Below, piece after piece: positions 6,390 through 14,972 of a stretch of DNA of 22,403 nt (positions are counted from its first letter, which is position 1; each line of letters opens with the position of its first letter). The DNA comes from JARRQB01 sp965368585 (GTDB lineage Bacteria > Pseudomonadota > Gammaproteobacteria > Chromatiales > Chromatiaceae), in NCBI GenBank assembly GCA_965368585.1, contig CBDUNM010000078.1, positions 1-22,403 on the forward strand. The letters are read 5' to 3'. The translations under genes and the position numbers were made by a program. Under the pieces are notes generated by a model. The model was not told the origin of the DNA. It made no database searches and saw only the letters and a program-made list of their open reading frames with translations.

Positions 6390-7505
6390 ATGAATCGAGT
6401 CGGTTTTATTGGTTGGCGTGGAATGGTCGGTTCGGTCCTGATGGACCGGATGCGCGCGGAAGGCGACTTCGCTCTGATCGAAGAGCCGGTTTTTTTCACT
6501 ACCTCGCAAGCCGGCCAGCCGGGCCCGGATATCGGGCGGCCCATGGTGCCGTTGCGTGACGCCTCAGACCTGGATCTATTGCGGCAGATGGACGCGATCG
6601 TAACCTGCCAGGGCGGCGACTATTCCGCGGACATCCACCCCGCGCTGCGCGCGGCCGGCTGGCAGGGCTATTGGATCGATGCGGCTTCGACGCTGCGTAT
6701 GGCCGACGATGCCACCATCATTCTGGATCCGGTCAACCGGCCGGTCATCGACCGGGCGCTGGCCGCCGGTCAAAAAGACTTCATCGGTGGAAACTGCACG
6801 GTGAGCCTGATGTTGATGGCGATCGGCGGTCTGTTCAACGCCGGCCTGGTCGAGTGGTTGACGGCGATGACCTACCAGGCGGCTTCGGGGGCGGGCGCTA
6901 AGAACATGCGCGAACTGCTGTCCCAGATGGGCTACCTCGAACAATCCGTGCAGCCGCTGCTGGCGGACACCCAGGCGGCGATTCTCGACATCGACCGCGG
7001 TGTGACGACGGCGATGCGCGACGGCGCTTTCCCGCGCGAGAACTTCGGTGTGCCGCTTGCCGGCAGCCTGATCCCCTACATTGACCGTCAAATGGACAAT
7101 GGACAAAGCCGCGAGGAATGGAAAGGACAGGCTGAAACGAACAAGATACTCGGCAGTTCGGCGGTCCCGATCCCGCTAGACGGAATTTGCGTCAGAATCG
7201 GCGCAATGCGCTCTCACAGCCAGGCCTTGACAATTAAATTAAAGAAAAGCGTACCTTTGGACGAAATTGAAAGCATATTGGCGGAAGCTAATGACTGGGT
7301 GAAGGTGATACCGAATAACCGTGATGTCACCATAGAGGAACTGACACCCGCGAAGGTCACCGGGACGTTGTCGGTACCCGTCGGGCGTCTGCGCAAGATG
7401 AACATGGGCGACGAGTACCTGTCCGCCTTTACGGTGGGCGATCAGCTCTTGTGGGGTGCTGCCGAGCCGTTGAGGCGCATGCTGCGGATTCTGCTGGAGC
7501 AATAA
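6390..7505 (+). CDS. asd: Aspartate-semialdehyde dehydrogenase
   Basis: Asd reduces aspartyl phosphate to aspartate semialdehyde with NADPH. It feeds diaminopimelate/lysine (and so peptidoglycan), threonine and methionine. The 371 residues are of the Gram-negative type: the N-terminus MNRVGFIGWRGMVGS carries the nucleotide-binding loop, and the catalytic cysteine C136 lies in GGNCTVSL. The C-terminal half has KLKKSVPLDE and ITEELTP-like conserved blocks. A GTG at 6381 is in frame, but the ATG at 6390 with AGGTGA upstream matches the family start. Bases 7231-7280 are locally A+T-rich (15 G+C of 50) around the KLKK motif. It stands 110 bp after leuB and may belong to the same transcript. Only one asd copy is present at this locus. 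Confidence 0.98.
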   Translation: MNRVGFIGWRGMVGSVLMDRMRAEGDFALIEEPVFFTTSQAGQPGPDIGRPMVPLRDASDLDLLRQMDAIVTCQGGDYSADIHPALRAAGWQGYWIDAASTLRMADDATIILDPVNRPVIDRALAAGQKDFIGGNCTVSLMLMAIGGLFNAGLVEWLTAMTYQAASGAGAKNMRELLSQMGYLEQSVQPLLADTQAAILDIDRGVTTAMRDGAFPRENFGVPLAGSLIPYIDRQMDNGQSREEWKGQAETNKILGSSAVPIPLDGICVRIGAMRSHSQALTIKLKKSVPLDEIESILAEANDWVKVIPNNRDVTIEELTPAKVTGTLSVPVGRLRKMNMGDEYLSAFTVGDQLLWGAAEPLRRMLRILLEQ

Positions 7506-7719
7506 CGATCCGTCGGCACCGGTTACAATGTCCGCATTCCGGCGGACCTGAAAGACGGCGAACAAAGGCCGTATTGTTGGTAAAAACGCTTGTCTGAGCT
7601 ATGGTTATGTAACTCTTGTCAGGCTCTTTCTAACAAAAAACCACTCCCTGATGTTGGGTGGGTACGACCTGAATACAGCGAAAAGTGCCATAGGTCAGGC
7701 ACTGTCTAGGAGAATACGT
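7506..7719. other. asd-fimV intergenic region with two small hairpins
   Basis: This 214-bp gap holds no gene I can support. It contains a hairpin GTCCGC-N6-GCGGAC (7530-7547) and a weaker one, ACGGC-N8-GCCGT (7555-7572), followed by ATTGTT. Either could weakly end the asd transcript. The fimV promoter should lie downstream, but no convincing -35/-10 pair was found. A good AGGAGA ribosome-binding site stands 7 nt before the fimV ATG. Confidence 0.4.
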
Positions 7720-10485
7720 ATGGTCCGCAAGTTGGCTCTCGCGGTAGCAATAGCGCTGGGTAGCACCTCGATGTCAGCCTTGGGGCTGGGTCTGGGCGAC
7801 ATCAAGGCGAAATCGGTACTCAACCAAACGCTTAACGCCGATATACGCCTGTTGTCCGTCGGCAAGGGTGAGCTCGATGGTCTGCGCGTCAAGCTGGCAT
7901 CGTCGAGCGCATTCGAACGAGCCGGCGTCGACCGGGCCTATTTTCTATCGCAGCTGAAATTCAACGCAGAAAAGCGGGGCGGGCACCACGTCATCAACGT
8001 GACGTCCGATTTCCCGATTCGCGAGCCCTTTCTGAACTTTCTGGTCGAGGTCAATTGGCCCAAAGGCCGGTTGGTTCGCGAGTACACGCTGCTGCTGGAC
8101 CCGCCGACCACCACCGGCAGGCGGGCGCCGCAAGTCAGCGCGACCGAAACCGCTGCGCGTACCACGACACCGGCGGTCGCCAAGCCAGCGCCCCGACCGC
8201 CGGCCAAGCCGCGCGTCAGCGCCGCACCCGCGGTCAGGCAGTACGGACCGGTGCGCGCCAACGATACGTTGTGGGCGATCACCGAAAAGGTCAAGCACAG
8301 CGGCGTCGGCCATATGCAGATGATGATGTCGTTGTTTCAGGCAAACCCGAGCGCCTTCGTCGGCGACAACGTCAATAACCTGCGCAAGGGTCAGATACTA
8401 CGGATTCCCGATCGCGACGAAGTGCTGTCACTGAGCCGCGCGAAGGCGCAGGCGATGTGGCGGGCACAGAAGGAGTCGTGGCTCGCGGACCGTGCACCGG
8501 CGGGTGCGCCCAAGGCGCCAGAGGTCCCGGCCAAGGTCGAAGACCTGCCGCTTGCGGTGACGCGCACCGTGCCGCCGACGGTTGCGGCGCCCGGTCAGGA
8601 TGGACAGCCACGGCGGGACAAAAAACCTGCCCCCGATGGGCAGCTGCGGATTACCGCGCCACGACCGGAAGGCGAGGGCGAAGCGGGCGTGGGTGAGACG
8701 GAAGACTCCGCGCCCATCGTCGCCGAGTTGAACGAAAAGCTTTTGCTGGCAAGGGAAAACGCGGAATCCACCCGCCTGGAAGCCGCGCAGTTGCGTCAGC
8801 GTGTCGATGATCTGCATGCCCAGCTGCGGGATATGCAGCGGTTACTGACCCTAAAAGACGATCAGCTGGCGCAGTTGCAAAAGGGCCTCGCGGACGCTGA
8901 CGGTTTCGAAGGCGATGGTACCGAAGAGAAGGCGCTTGACGTTGCCCGGCCGGAGGCGGCGGATGGGCCGGAGACTGAGACCGCGGACGTCGTCATGGGG
9001 GCGGACGACGCAACGGCTGCTGACGGACCCGATGCGGCGGATGGCGAAGAGATTGCGTTTGACGCGGCCGGTGAAGCCGTGCCGGCCGACGAGGACGAGC
9101 TCGCAATTGGTGCGGGCATCGATGAAGCGGCCGACACGACTGTCGCGGGCGTGGTCAATCCACCGGTTTCCGACGGTGATACCGCCGGCGTCACGCCAGA
9201 TGTGGCGAGCGGCGCCGAGGCGCAACCCAACTGGTTCGCGGCAATCTCGGATAAGCTGACCCGATCGGGCGGCGTTCCCCTGATCGCGGCGGCGGTAGCC
9301 GGTGTGGTGGCGCTGGGTGCGCTGTTCGGGGTTGTACTGTCGCGGCGTCGACGCAAGGCGGCGGAGGCGGCGTTCGACCAGGAGTTCGACGGCTTGTCGG
9401 CGAACGACTACGACACCCAGGTTGGTACCGCGGCGCCTGCCGATACGTCCACGCTGAGTGATTTTGCTGCCGGGGACACGGAATCCTTGCCGTCCGACAC
9501 GACCGACGTCGATCCGGTGTCGGAAGCCGACGTGTATATCGCCTATGGTCGTTATCAACAGGCCGAGCAGATGTTGCGGCAATCGATGGACAAGGATCCC
9601 GACCGGTTGGCGCTGCCCCATAAACTTCTCGAGGTCTATTACGCGACGCGCAAACCGGCCGCCTTCGTCGGCTTGGCCGGCGAGATGATGGCCGATGGGC
9701 GCGACAGGAAAGACCCGCGCGCCTGGGATCGAGTCAAGGAAATGGGGCGTGAGCTGGCGCCGGACAACCCGATCTTCACGGCCGTTGCCGGTTCGGCGAC
9801 GGTGGCTTCGTTCGCGGAAGCCGCCCAGGCACGCGGCCAGGCATCGAGCCGGGCGCAAGACGATATTGGTTTGTCGGAACTCGCGTCGGGTTTCACCTTG
9901 GACATGGACGCCGAGACGATTGACGACGATACCGAAAATCTGGATCTGACCAAGGAGCTCGAAGGCCTGTCCCGAGAGCTTGAGGCCGGGGGCCTGGATG
10001 ACGACGATTCGGTGCCTCTGCACGAATTGGAGTCCTTGGAACTCGACTTTCCGGAAACGGCCTCGGTCGGTGTGACGGGCAACGACGGCGTGCTGCAGTT
10101 TCAGGACCGGAGTTCGAAGGAACAGGACACGGCCGATCCGAATGCATTGCAGGCCGAACTCGACGAGCTGAGCGACCTGTCCTCGTTTGAAGTCAACATG
10201 CCGGGCGTAGACGACATTGGCGAAGCGGAAACACCCACGCAGCTGCACGACGTGGTACTGGATATCGAGGATGATAAAAAAGAAGAGGATCTGATGCTGG
10301 ATACGGCCGATCAGGGGTCGATGTTCGGCGAAGAAGACGTGGCGACCAAACTCGAGCTGGCGCGTGCCTATGTCGACATGGGTGACGAAGAGGGCGCGCG
10401 CAGTATTCTGGCGGAAGTACAGGAAGAAGGATCGGCCGAGCAGAAAGGTCTGGCCCGCGAACTGCTGCAGAAACTGGGTACCTGA
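7720..10485 (+). CDS. fimV: FimV-like polar/type IV pilus assembly protein
   Basis: FimV is an inner-membrane protein with a periplasmic peptidoglycan-binding part. In Pseudomonas it supports the PilQ secretin, twitching motility and polar organisation. The protein has 921 residues. It has a signal peptide (residues 1 to about 22), then the FimV N-terminal domain (LGDIKAKSVLNQTLNADI). A proline/alanine linker leads to a LysM domain (about 175-232), then a coiled coil (about 337-390) and a very acidic linker. One transmembrane helix (about 520-542) ends in RRRR, so the rest is cytoplasmic. The cytoplasmic part has a TPR-like segment (YIAYGRYQQAEQML) and the conserved C-terminal FimV domain (LELARAYVDMGDEEGA to LLQKL). 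A longer frame from 7651 lacks a ribosome-binding site, whereas 7720 has AGGAGA. A terminator-like hairpin follows. Confidence 0.95.
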   Translation: MVRKLALAVAIALGSTSMSALGLGLGDIKAKSVLNQTLNADIRLLSVGKGELDGLRVKLASSSAFERAGVDRAYFLSQLKFNAEKRGGHHVINVTSDFPIREPFLNFLVEVNWPKGRLVREYTLLLDPPTTTGRRAPQVSATETAARTTTPAVAKPAPRPPAKPRVSAAPAVRQYGPVRANDTLWAITEKVKHSGVGHMQMMMSLFQANPSAFVGDNVNNLRKGQILRIPDRDEVLSLSRAKAQAMWRAQKESWLADRAPAGAPKAPEVPAKVEDLPLAVTRTVPPTVAAPGQDGQPRRDKKPAPDGQLRITAPRPEGEGEAGVGETEDSAPIVAELNEKLLLARENAESTRLEAAQLRQRVDDLHAQLRDMQRLLTLKDDQLAQLQKGLADADGFEGDGTEEKALDVARPEAADGPETETADVVMGADDATAADGPDAADGEEIAFDAAGEAVPADEDELAIGAGIDEAADTTVAGVVNPPVSDGDTAGVTPDVASGAEAQPNWFAAISDKLTRSGGVPLIAAAVAGVVALGALFGVVLSRRRRKAAEAAFDQEFDGLSANDYDTQVGTAAPADTSTLSDFAAGDTESLPSDTTDVDPVSEADVYIAYGRYQQAEQMLRQSMDKDPDRLALPHKLLEVYYATRKPAAFVGLAGEMMADGRDRKDPRAWDRVKEMGRELAPDNPIFTAVAGSATVASFAEAAQARGQASSRAQDDIGLSELASGFTLDMDAETIDDDTENLDLTKELEGLSRELEAGGLDDDDSVPLHELESLELDFPETASVGVTGNDGVLQFQDRSSKEQDTADPNALQAELDELSDLSSFEVNMPGVDDIGEAETPTQLHDVVLDIEDDKKEEDLMLDTADQGSMFGEEDVATKLELARAYVDMGDEEGARSILAEVQEEGSAEQKGLARELLQKLGT

Positions 10486-10516
10486 TCGCCTGTTTCCACT
10501 TCGGATTGGTTTGGGG

Positions 10517-10541
10517 AAGGGTGCCGGATGGCGCCCTTTTT
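10517..10541 (+). terminator. Rho-independent terminator-like hairpin directly before truA
   Basis: AAGGGTGCC and GGCGCCCTT form a 9-bp stem (one G-U pair) with a GGAT loop. Five T residues (10537-10541) end the structure, two of them paired. It lies 31 bp after the fimV stop and ends only 12 bp before the truA ATG. It would end the fimV transcript, but it leaves no room for a separate truA promoter. Confidence 0.8.
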
Positions 10542-10553
10542 CGTCGGAGTAGC

Positions 10554-11342
10554 ATGAGAATCGCGCTGGGAATTGAATACGACGGCAGCCGGTTTCACGG
10601 TTGGCAAGCGCAACTGCACAACGTTCGTACCGTGCAACCCGTCGTCGAGGCTGCTGTCTCCAGGGTTGCCGCGCACCCCGTCCGAGTGGTGTGCGCGGGA
10701 CGAACCGATACCGGCGTGCATGCACTGGGGCAGGTTATTCACGTCGATGTCTCGGCCGAGCGGTCGCCACGCAACTGGTTGCTCGGCAGCAATGCCAATC
10801 TACCCCATGACGTCAACGTCACCTGGGTGACGACGGTTTCCGACGAGTTTCACGCGCGATTTTCGGCTACCGGGCGCAGTTATCGGTATCTCATTTTGAA
10901 TCGGGTCGCGCGCTCGAGCTTGCTGCATGGTCGCGCCACGTGGGCGCACCGCGCGCTGGATAGCGAGCGCATGCACGAGGCGGGGCAGGCGTTGGTGGGA
11001 ACGCACGATTTTTCGAGTTATCGGGCGCTCGGGTGTCAAGCCAAGAGCCCGGTGCGGGAGTTGCGCTCGCTGACGGTCGCCCGGCGCGGCGACTTGATCG
11101 CAATCACGGTCGCGGCAAATGCATTCCTGCACCACATGATACGCAATATCGCCGGCGTCCTGATGACGATCGGGCGCCGTGATCGCCCGGTCGAATGGGC
11201 GGCCGAGGTGCTGGCGCTACGCGACAGGACCCTGGGCGGCGTGACGGCACCGAGTGACGGCCTCTACCTGACGCGTGTCGAGTACCCCGCGGTGTTTCAT
11301 ATACCCCAGCCGACTCCCGAGCTTATCTCCCAAGTTTTCTGA
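10554..11342 (+). CDS. truA: tRNA pseudouridine(38-40) synthase
   Basis: TruA converts U38, U39 and U40 in the anticodon arm of many tRNAs to pseudouridine. The 262 residues start with MRIALGIEYDGSRFHGWQ, typical of the family. The catalytic aspartate is D52 in the motif AGRTDTGVHALGQV. The conserved FHARFSATGRSYRYLI and the C-terminal NAFLHHMIRNIAGVL are also present. The frame opens further upstream through the terminator hairpin, but the ATG at 10554 with GGAG four nt away gives the expected N-terminus. The gap to trpF is 50 bp. Because a terminator-like hairpin ends just before its ribosome-binding site, transcription must pass through that hairpin or start within it. Confidence 0.97.
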   Translation: MRIALGIEYDGSRFHGWQAQLHNVRTVQPVVEAAVSRVAAHPVRVVCAGRTDTGVHALGQVIHVDVSAERSPRNWLLGSNANLPHDVNVTWVTTVSDEFHARFSATGRSYRYLILNRVARSSLLHGRATWAHRALDSERMHEAGQALVGTHDFSSYRALGCQAKSPVRELRSLTVARRGDLIAITVAANAFLHHMIRNIAGVLMTIGRRDRPVEWAAEVLALRDRTLGGVTAPSDGLYLTRVEYPAVFHIPQPTPELISQVF

Positions 11343-11392
11343 GCGATATCGGCTTTCTCCCCGGCGGTAGATCGGATATCGTGTATCTCCCG

Positions 11393-12013
11393 ATGCGAAC
11401 CCGAGTTAAAATCTGTGGCATCACCCGTCAGCAGGACGCTCGAGACGCGGTGCGTTTCGGCGCGGACGCGATCGGGCTGGTGTTTTACCCGCCCAGCCCG
11501 CGCTGCGTCACGTTGGCGCAAGCCGCCGAGATTGTCTACCGGCTGCCTCCCTTCGTTACCGTTGTAGGGCTCTTCGTGGACGCCGACCGGCACACCATCG
11601 CGGATGCGGTAGCGGCGGCGCGCATCGACCTGCTGCAGTTTCACGGCAGCGAGTCCGCTGAGTTCTGCGCGAGTCAGGGCCGGCCCTGGATCAAAGCCGT
11701 GCGAATGAAAGACGATGTGGATCTGATCCGGGTCGCACAACAATATGACCAGGCCAATGCATTGTTGCTCGACACCTACCGGCCGGGTGCGCCGGGCGGC
11801 ACGGGCGAACGGTTCGACTGGGACCGGATTCCCACAGCGCTTGCGGAACGCATCATTTTGGCCGGCGGGCTGACGTCAGAGAACGTTACAGAAGCGGTGA
11901 AACGCGTCCGGCCCTACGCTGTCGACGTGAGCGGTGGTGTCGAAGCCGAAGCGGGTGTGAAAGACGCCCGGAAGATTGACGAGTTCATACGAGGTGTACG
12001 TCGTGGAGAATAA
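11393..12013 (+). CDS. trpF: Phosphoribosylanthranilate isomerase
   Basis: TrpF performs the Amadori rearrangement of N-(5-phosphoribosyl)anthranilate in tryptophan synthesis. It has 206 residues of TIM-barrel type. The catalytic cysteine is C8 in VKICGIT and the catalytic aspartate is D127 in LLLDTYRPG. The C-terminal phosphate-binding strands ILAGGLTSENV and VDVSGGVE are intact. No strong ribosome-binding site precedes the ATG; a GTG four codons earlier (11381) is an alternative start. The 3' end overlaps trpB by 11 nt, so the two are translationally linked. Confidence 0.97.
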   Translation: MRTRVKICGITRQQDARDAVRFGADAIGLVFYPPSPRCVTLAQAAEIVYRLPPFVTVVGLFVDADRHTIADAVAAARIDLLQFHGSESAEFCASQGRPWIKAVRMKDDVDLIRVAQQYDQANALLLDTYRPGAPGGTGERFDWDRIPTALAERIILAGGLTSENVTEAVKRVRPYAVDVSGGVEAEAGVKDARKIDEFIRGVRRGE

Positions 12014-13217
12014 AACAAACCGCCTGACTGAATTGCCGGACGAACACGGTCATTTCGGACCCTATGGCGGAATCTTCGTCGCCGAGACGTTGATGGCGCC
12101 CCTGGACGAATTGCGACAGGCCTACGAGCGCTATAAACACGACCCGGAGTTTCTCGCGGAGTTGGACGCCGACCTCAAGCAGTACGTCGGTCGGCCGTCG
12201 CCCATCTATCATGCCGAACGCTTGAGCCGGGAACTCGGTGGAGCGCAGATATTTCTGAAACGCGAGGATCTCAATCATACCGGCGCGCACAAGATCAACA
12301 ACACCGTCGGTCAGGCGTTGTTGGCCAAGCGGATGGGCAAAACGCGCATCATCGCCGAGACCGGCGCCGGACAACACGGTGTGGCGACGGCGACCGTTGC
12401 GGCACGACTGGGCCTGGAATGTATTGTCTACATGGGTTCAGTGGACATGGCCAGGCAGGAGGCAAATGTGTATCGCATGCGCCTCCTGGGTGCTACCTGT
12501 GTCGGTGTGGACTCGGGCTCCAAGACGCTGAAAGACGCCCTCAATGAAGCCATGCGCGACTGGGTCACCAATGTCGACAATACCTTCTACATCATCGGCA
12601 CGGTGGCCGGCCCGCATCCCTATCCTGCCATGGTGCGTGATTTCCAGGCGGTGATCGGTCGCGAGTCGCGCGCCCAGATGCAGGAGATGGCTGGGCGATT
12701 ACCCGATGCGCTGGTCGCCTGTGTCGGCGGCGGATCGAATGCCATCGGATTGTTTCACCCCTTCCTGGACGACCGGGATGTGGCCTTGTACGGTATCGAG
12801 GCCGCGGGCGACGGGTTGGCAACCGGACACCATGCGGCGCCGTTGTGCGACGGTAAGCCTGGCGTGCTGCACGGCAACCGGACCTATCTGATGGAAAATT
12901 CGGACGGCCAGATCATCGAGACTCACTCGATATCCGCGGGCCTGGACTATCCCGGCGTAGGCCCCGAGCATGCGTGGCTGAAAGACTCCGGACGTGCCCG
13001 TTATGATTCGGTGACCGATGACGAGGCGCTGGCGGCGTTTCACAAACTGACGCGCACGGAAGGCATCATTCCCGCACTGGAATCCAGTCATGCGATCGCC
13101 TATGCGATGAAATTGGCGCCCACGATGAACAGGGACCAAAGCGTATTGATCAATCTGTCAGGGCGTGGAGACAAAGACATGCATACCGTCGCGGCGCGCG
13201 AAGGCATCGAGATATGA
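12003..13217 (+). CDS. trpB: Tryptophan synthase, beta subunit
   Basis: TrpB condenses indole with serine using pyridoxal phosphate, in an alpha2-beta2 complex with TrpA. It has 404 residues. The cofactor lysine is K97 in HTGAHKINN, and the phosphate-binding loop GGGSN is at residues 242-246. HFGPYGGIFV near the N-terminus is the usual TrpB start. The chosen start is a GTG at 12003, placed 6 nt after GAGGTG and inside the 3' end of trpF. The frame can be opened earlier (11976) but without a better signal. Its stop overlaps the trpA start in an ATGA. Placement of trpBA between trpF and accD differs from P. aeruginosa, where as I recall trpBA is a separate locus. Confidence 0.98.
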   Translation: MENKTNRLTELPDEHGHFGPYGGIFVAETLMAPLDELRQAYERYKHDPEFLAELDADLKQYVGRPSPIYHAERLSRELGGAQIFLKREDLNHTGAHKINNTVGQALLAKRMGKTRIIAETGAGQHGVATATVAARLGLECIVYMGSVDMARQEANVYRMRLLGATCVGVDSGSKTLKDALNEAMRDWVTNVDNTFYIIGTVAGPHPYPAMVRDFQAVIGRESRAQMQEMAGRLPDALVACVGGGSNAIGLFHPFLDDRDVALYGIEAAGDGLATGHHAAPLCDGKPGVLHGNRTYLMENSDGQIIETHSISAGLDYPGVGPEHAWLKDSGRARYDSVTDDEALAAFHKLTRTEGIIPALESSHAIAYAMKLAPTMNRDQSVLINLSGRGDKDMHTVAAREGIEI

Positions 13218-14020
13218 GCCGTATTGGAGGACGATTCGATACCCTGCGCAAGGCCGGACGCAAAGCGTTGATTCCGTTCATCACCGCCGGCGATCCGTCA
13301 CCGGGTATCACGGTGTCCTTGATGCGAACCCTGGTGGACGCCGGGGCCGACCTGATCGAACTCGGCGTGCCTTTTTCCGATCCCATGGCCGATGGGCCGG
13401 TCATTCAGAGGGCCAGCGAACGCGCCCTGGCGCATGGCGTGGGTTTGCATCACGTCCTCGATATGGTGCGCGAGTTTCGTCAAACGGATACCACCACGCC
13501 GGTCATCTTGATGGGATACCTCAATCCAATCGAGGTGATGGGTTATGAGTCCTTCGCTGCCGCGGCGGCGGCGGCGGGCGTCGACGGTACGTTGACCGTG
13601 GATATGCCGCCGGAAGAATCGCACGACCTGATTACCGCTTTGAAGTCCAACGGGCTCGATCCGATCTATCTGGTCGCACCCACCAGCACCGTCGAGCGCA
13701 TCCAGCGCATTACCACCGCGGCGAGCGGGTTCGTTTACTACGTCGCGCTCAAGGGCGTCACCGGCGCAGCCAATCTCGACCTGCAGGCCGTCGCCGATAA
13801 ACTGGCCGAAATCAGAGCGGTCACCGACCTGCCCCTGGGTGTCGGGTTCGGGATCAAAGACGCGAACACCGCCGCGCAGGTGGCCAAGATTGCCGATGCG
13901 GCGGTGGTGGGCAGCGCGCTGGTGGCGCGAGTCGAGGCGAACGCCGCTACGCCGGACCGGATTGCGGACGAACTGCGCGATCTGATGGTAAATATGCGCA
14001 CGGCGATGGATGCAGCCTGA
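13214..14020 (+). CDS. trpA: Tryptophan synthase, alpha subunit
   Basis: TrpA cleaves indole-3-glycerol phosphate to indole, which is channelled to TrpB. The 268 residues match the usual length. The catalytic residues are E49 (in ADLIELGVPFSDP) and D60 (in MADGP), at the same numbers as in E. coli. The phosphate-binding loop is LGVGFGIKD. The ATG at 13214 overlaps the trpB stop codon (ATGA), which fits the need for equal subunit amounts. accD begins 29 nt after its stop. Confidence 0.98.
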   Translation: MSRIGGRFDTLRKAGRKALIPFITAGDPSPGITVSLMRTLVDAGADLIELGVPFSDPMADGPVIQRASERALAHGVGLHHVLDMVREFRQTDTTTPVILMGYLNPIEVMGYESFAAAAAAAGVDGTLTVDMPPEESHDLITALKSNGLDPIYLVAPTSTVERIQRITTAASGFVYYVALKGVTGAANLDLQAVADKLAEIRAVTDLPLGVGFGIKDANTAAQVAKIADAAVVGSALVARVEANAATPDRIADELRDLMVNMRTAMDAA

Positions 14021-14049
14021 ACCGAAGCGGATGTAACGCGGGAGACAAG

Positions 14050-14913
14050 ATGAGTTGGTTCGATAAACTGATTCCAAGCCGAATCCGGACGGAGGGCGGT
14101 AACAAGAAGGCGGTGCCGGAGGGGTTGTGGGCGAAGTGTCCGGGCTGCAGTGCGGTACTTTATCGAGCCGAACTGGAACGCAACATGGAAGTCTGTCCCA
14201 AGTGCGGCCACCACAACCGCATCGGCGCCCGTCGCCGACTCGAATTGTTTCTCGATGAAGTCGGCGGTGAGGAATTGGGCGCAGGACTGGAATCGGGTGA
14301 TCCGCTCAAGTTCAAGGACAGTAAAAAGTACAAAGATCGGCTTTCCGCCGCACAAAAGGCGACCGGAGAGAAAGAAGCGCTCATCGCCATGCGCGGCCGG
14401 CTGAAAGGTATGGACGTGGTCGCCACCGCGTTCGAATTCGGTTTCATGGGCGGCTCCATGGGCTCGGTAGTCGGTGAACGGTTTGTACGTGGCGCGAACG
14501 TCAGCCTGGAACACAAGATTCCTCTGATCTGTTTTGCCACCAGTGGCGGCGCGCGCATGCAGGAGTCGCTGTATTCGTTGATGCAAATGGCCAAGACGTC
14601 GGCGGCCATTCAGCGTTTGAATCGTCGCGGTGTCCCCTTTATTTCAGTGATGACCGACCCGACCATGGGAGGTGTGTCGGCCAGTCTGGCCATGCTGGGC
14701 GATCTGAATATCGGTGAACCGGGCGCCCTGATCGGCTTCGCCGGACCGCGGGTAATCGAGCAAACCGTGCGCGAGACGCTGCCTGACGGCTTCCAGCGCA
14801 GCGAATTTCTGTTGGAACACGGCGCGATCGACCTGATTATCGATCGACGCGAGATGCGGGATCGTCTAGCCAACATACTGGCGATTTTGACTGCGGCGCC
14901 GACGCCGGCCTGA
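14050..14913 (+). CDS. accD: Acetyl-CoA carboxylase carboxyltransferase, beta subunit
   Basis: AccD, with AccA, transfers the carboxyl group from biotin to acetyl-CoA to make malonyl-CoA for fatty-acid synthesis. It has 287 residues. The N-terminal zinc ribbon has the four cysteines C30, C33, C49 and C52 (CPGC and CPKC). The crotonase-like carboxyltransferase fold follows, with SGGARMQESLYSLMQM and the glycine-rich DPTMGGVSAS. GFAGPRVIEQTVRE is the family C-terminal signature. A GGGAG ribosome-binding site precedes the ATG. Linkage to folC downstream is widely conserved. Its stop overlaps the start of a 19-codon frame (TGATG). Confidence 0.98.
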   Translation: MSWFDKLIPSRIRTEGGNKKAVPEGLWAKCPGCSAVLYRAELERNMEVCPKCGHHNRIGARRRLELFLDEVGGEELGAGLESGDPLKFKDSKKYKDRLSAAQKATGEKEALIAMRGRLKGMDVVATAFEFGFMGGSMGSVVGERFVRGANVSLEHKIPLICFATSGGARMQESLYSLMQMAKTSAAIQRLNRRGVPFISVMTDPTMGGVSASLAMLGDLNIGEPGALIGFAGPRVIEQTVRETLPDGFQRSEFLLEHGAIDLIIDRREMRDRLANILAILTAAPTPA

Positions 14914-14972
14914 TGAACAACCCCGTCAGCGAGGCCGTTTTTGGGCGCTTGACCCGAGTGACCCGGCCGTGA
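14913..14972 (+). CDS. Possible 19-residue bridging ORF between accD and folC
   Basis: The accD stop and an ATG overlap as TGATG (14911-14915). The frame runs 19 codons and stops at a TGA that overlaps the folC GTG start as GTGA (14969-14972). The predicted peptide is MNNPVSEAVFGRLTRVTRP. There is no ribosome-binding site, so it would be read only by ribosomes that re-initiate after accD. It may simply carry ribosomes to folC and have no peptide function. It may also be chance, since only 55 bp separate the two genes. Confidence 0.3.
   Translation: MNNPVSEAVFGRLTRVTRP

Noticed and set aside
10506..10553. Upstream start for truA within the terminator hairpin
   Set aside because: The added 16 residues (beginning VWGRVPDG) do not resemble TruA, and the ATG at 10554 has its own GGAG and gives the canonical N-terminus.
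8851..10725. A 624-codon open frame on the minus strand opposite fimV
   Set aside because: It lies antisense to a clearly recognisable fimV. Its residues show no domain and are rich in Arg, Gly and Val as expected from a GC-rich shadow frame. It has no plausible start signal.
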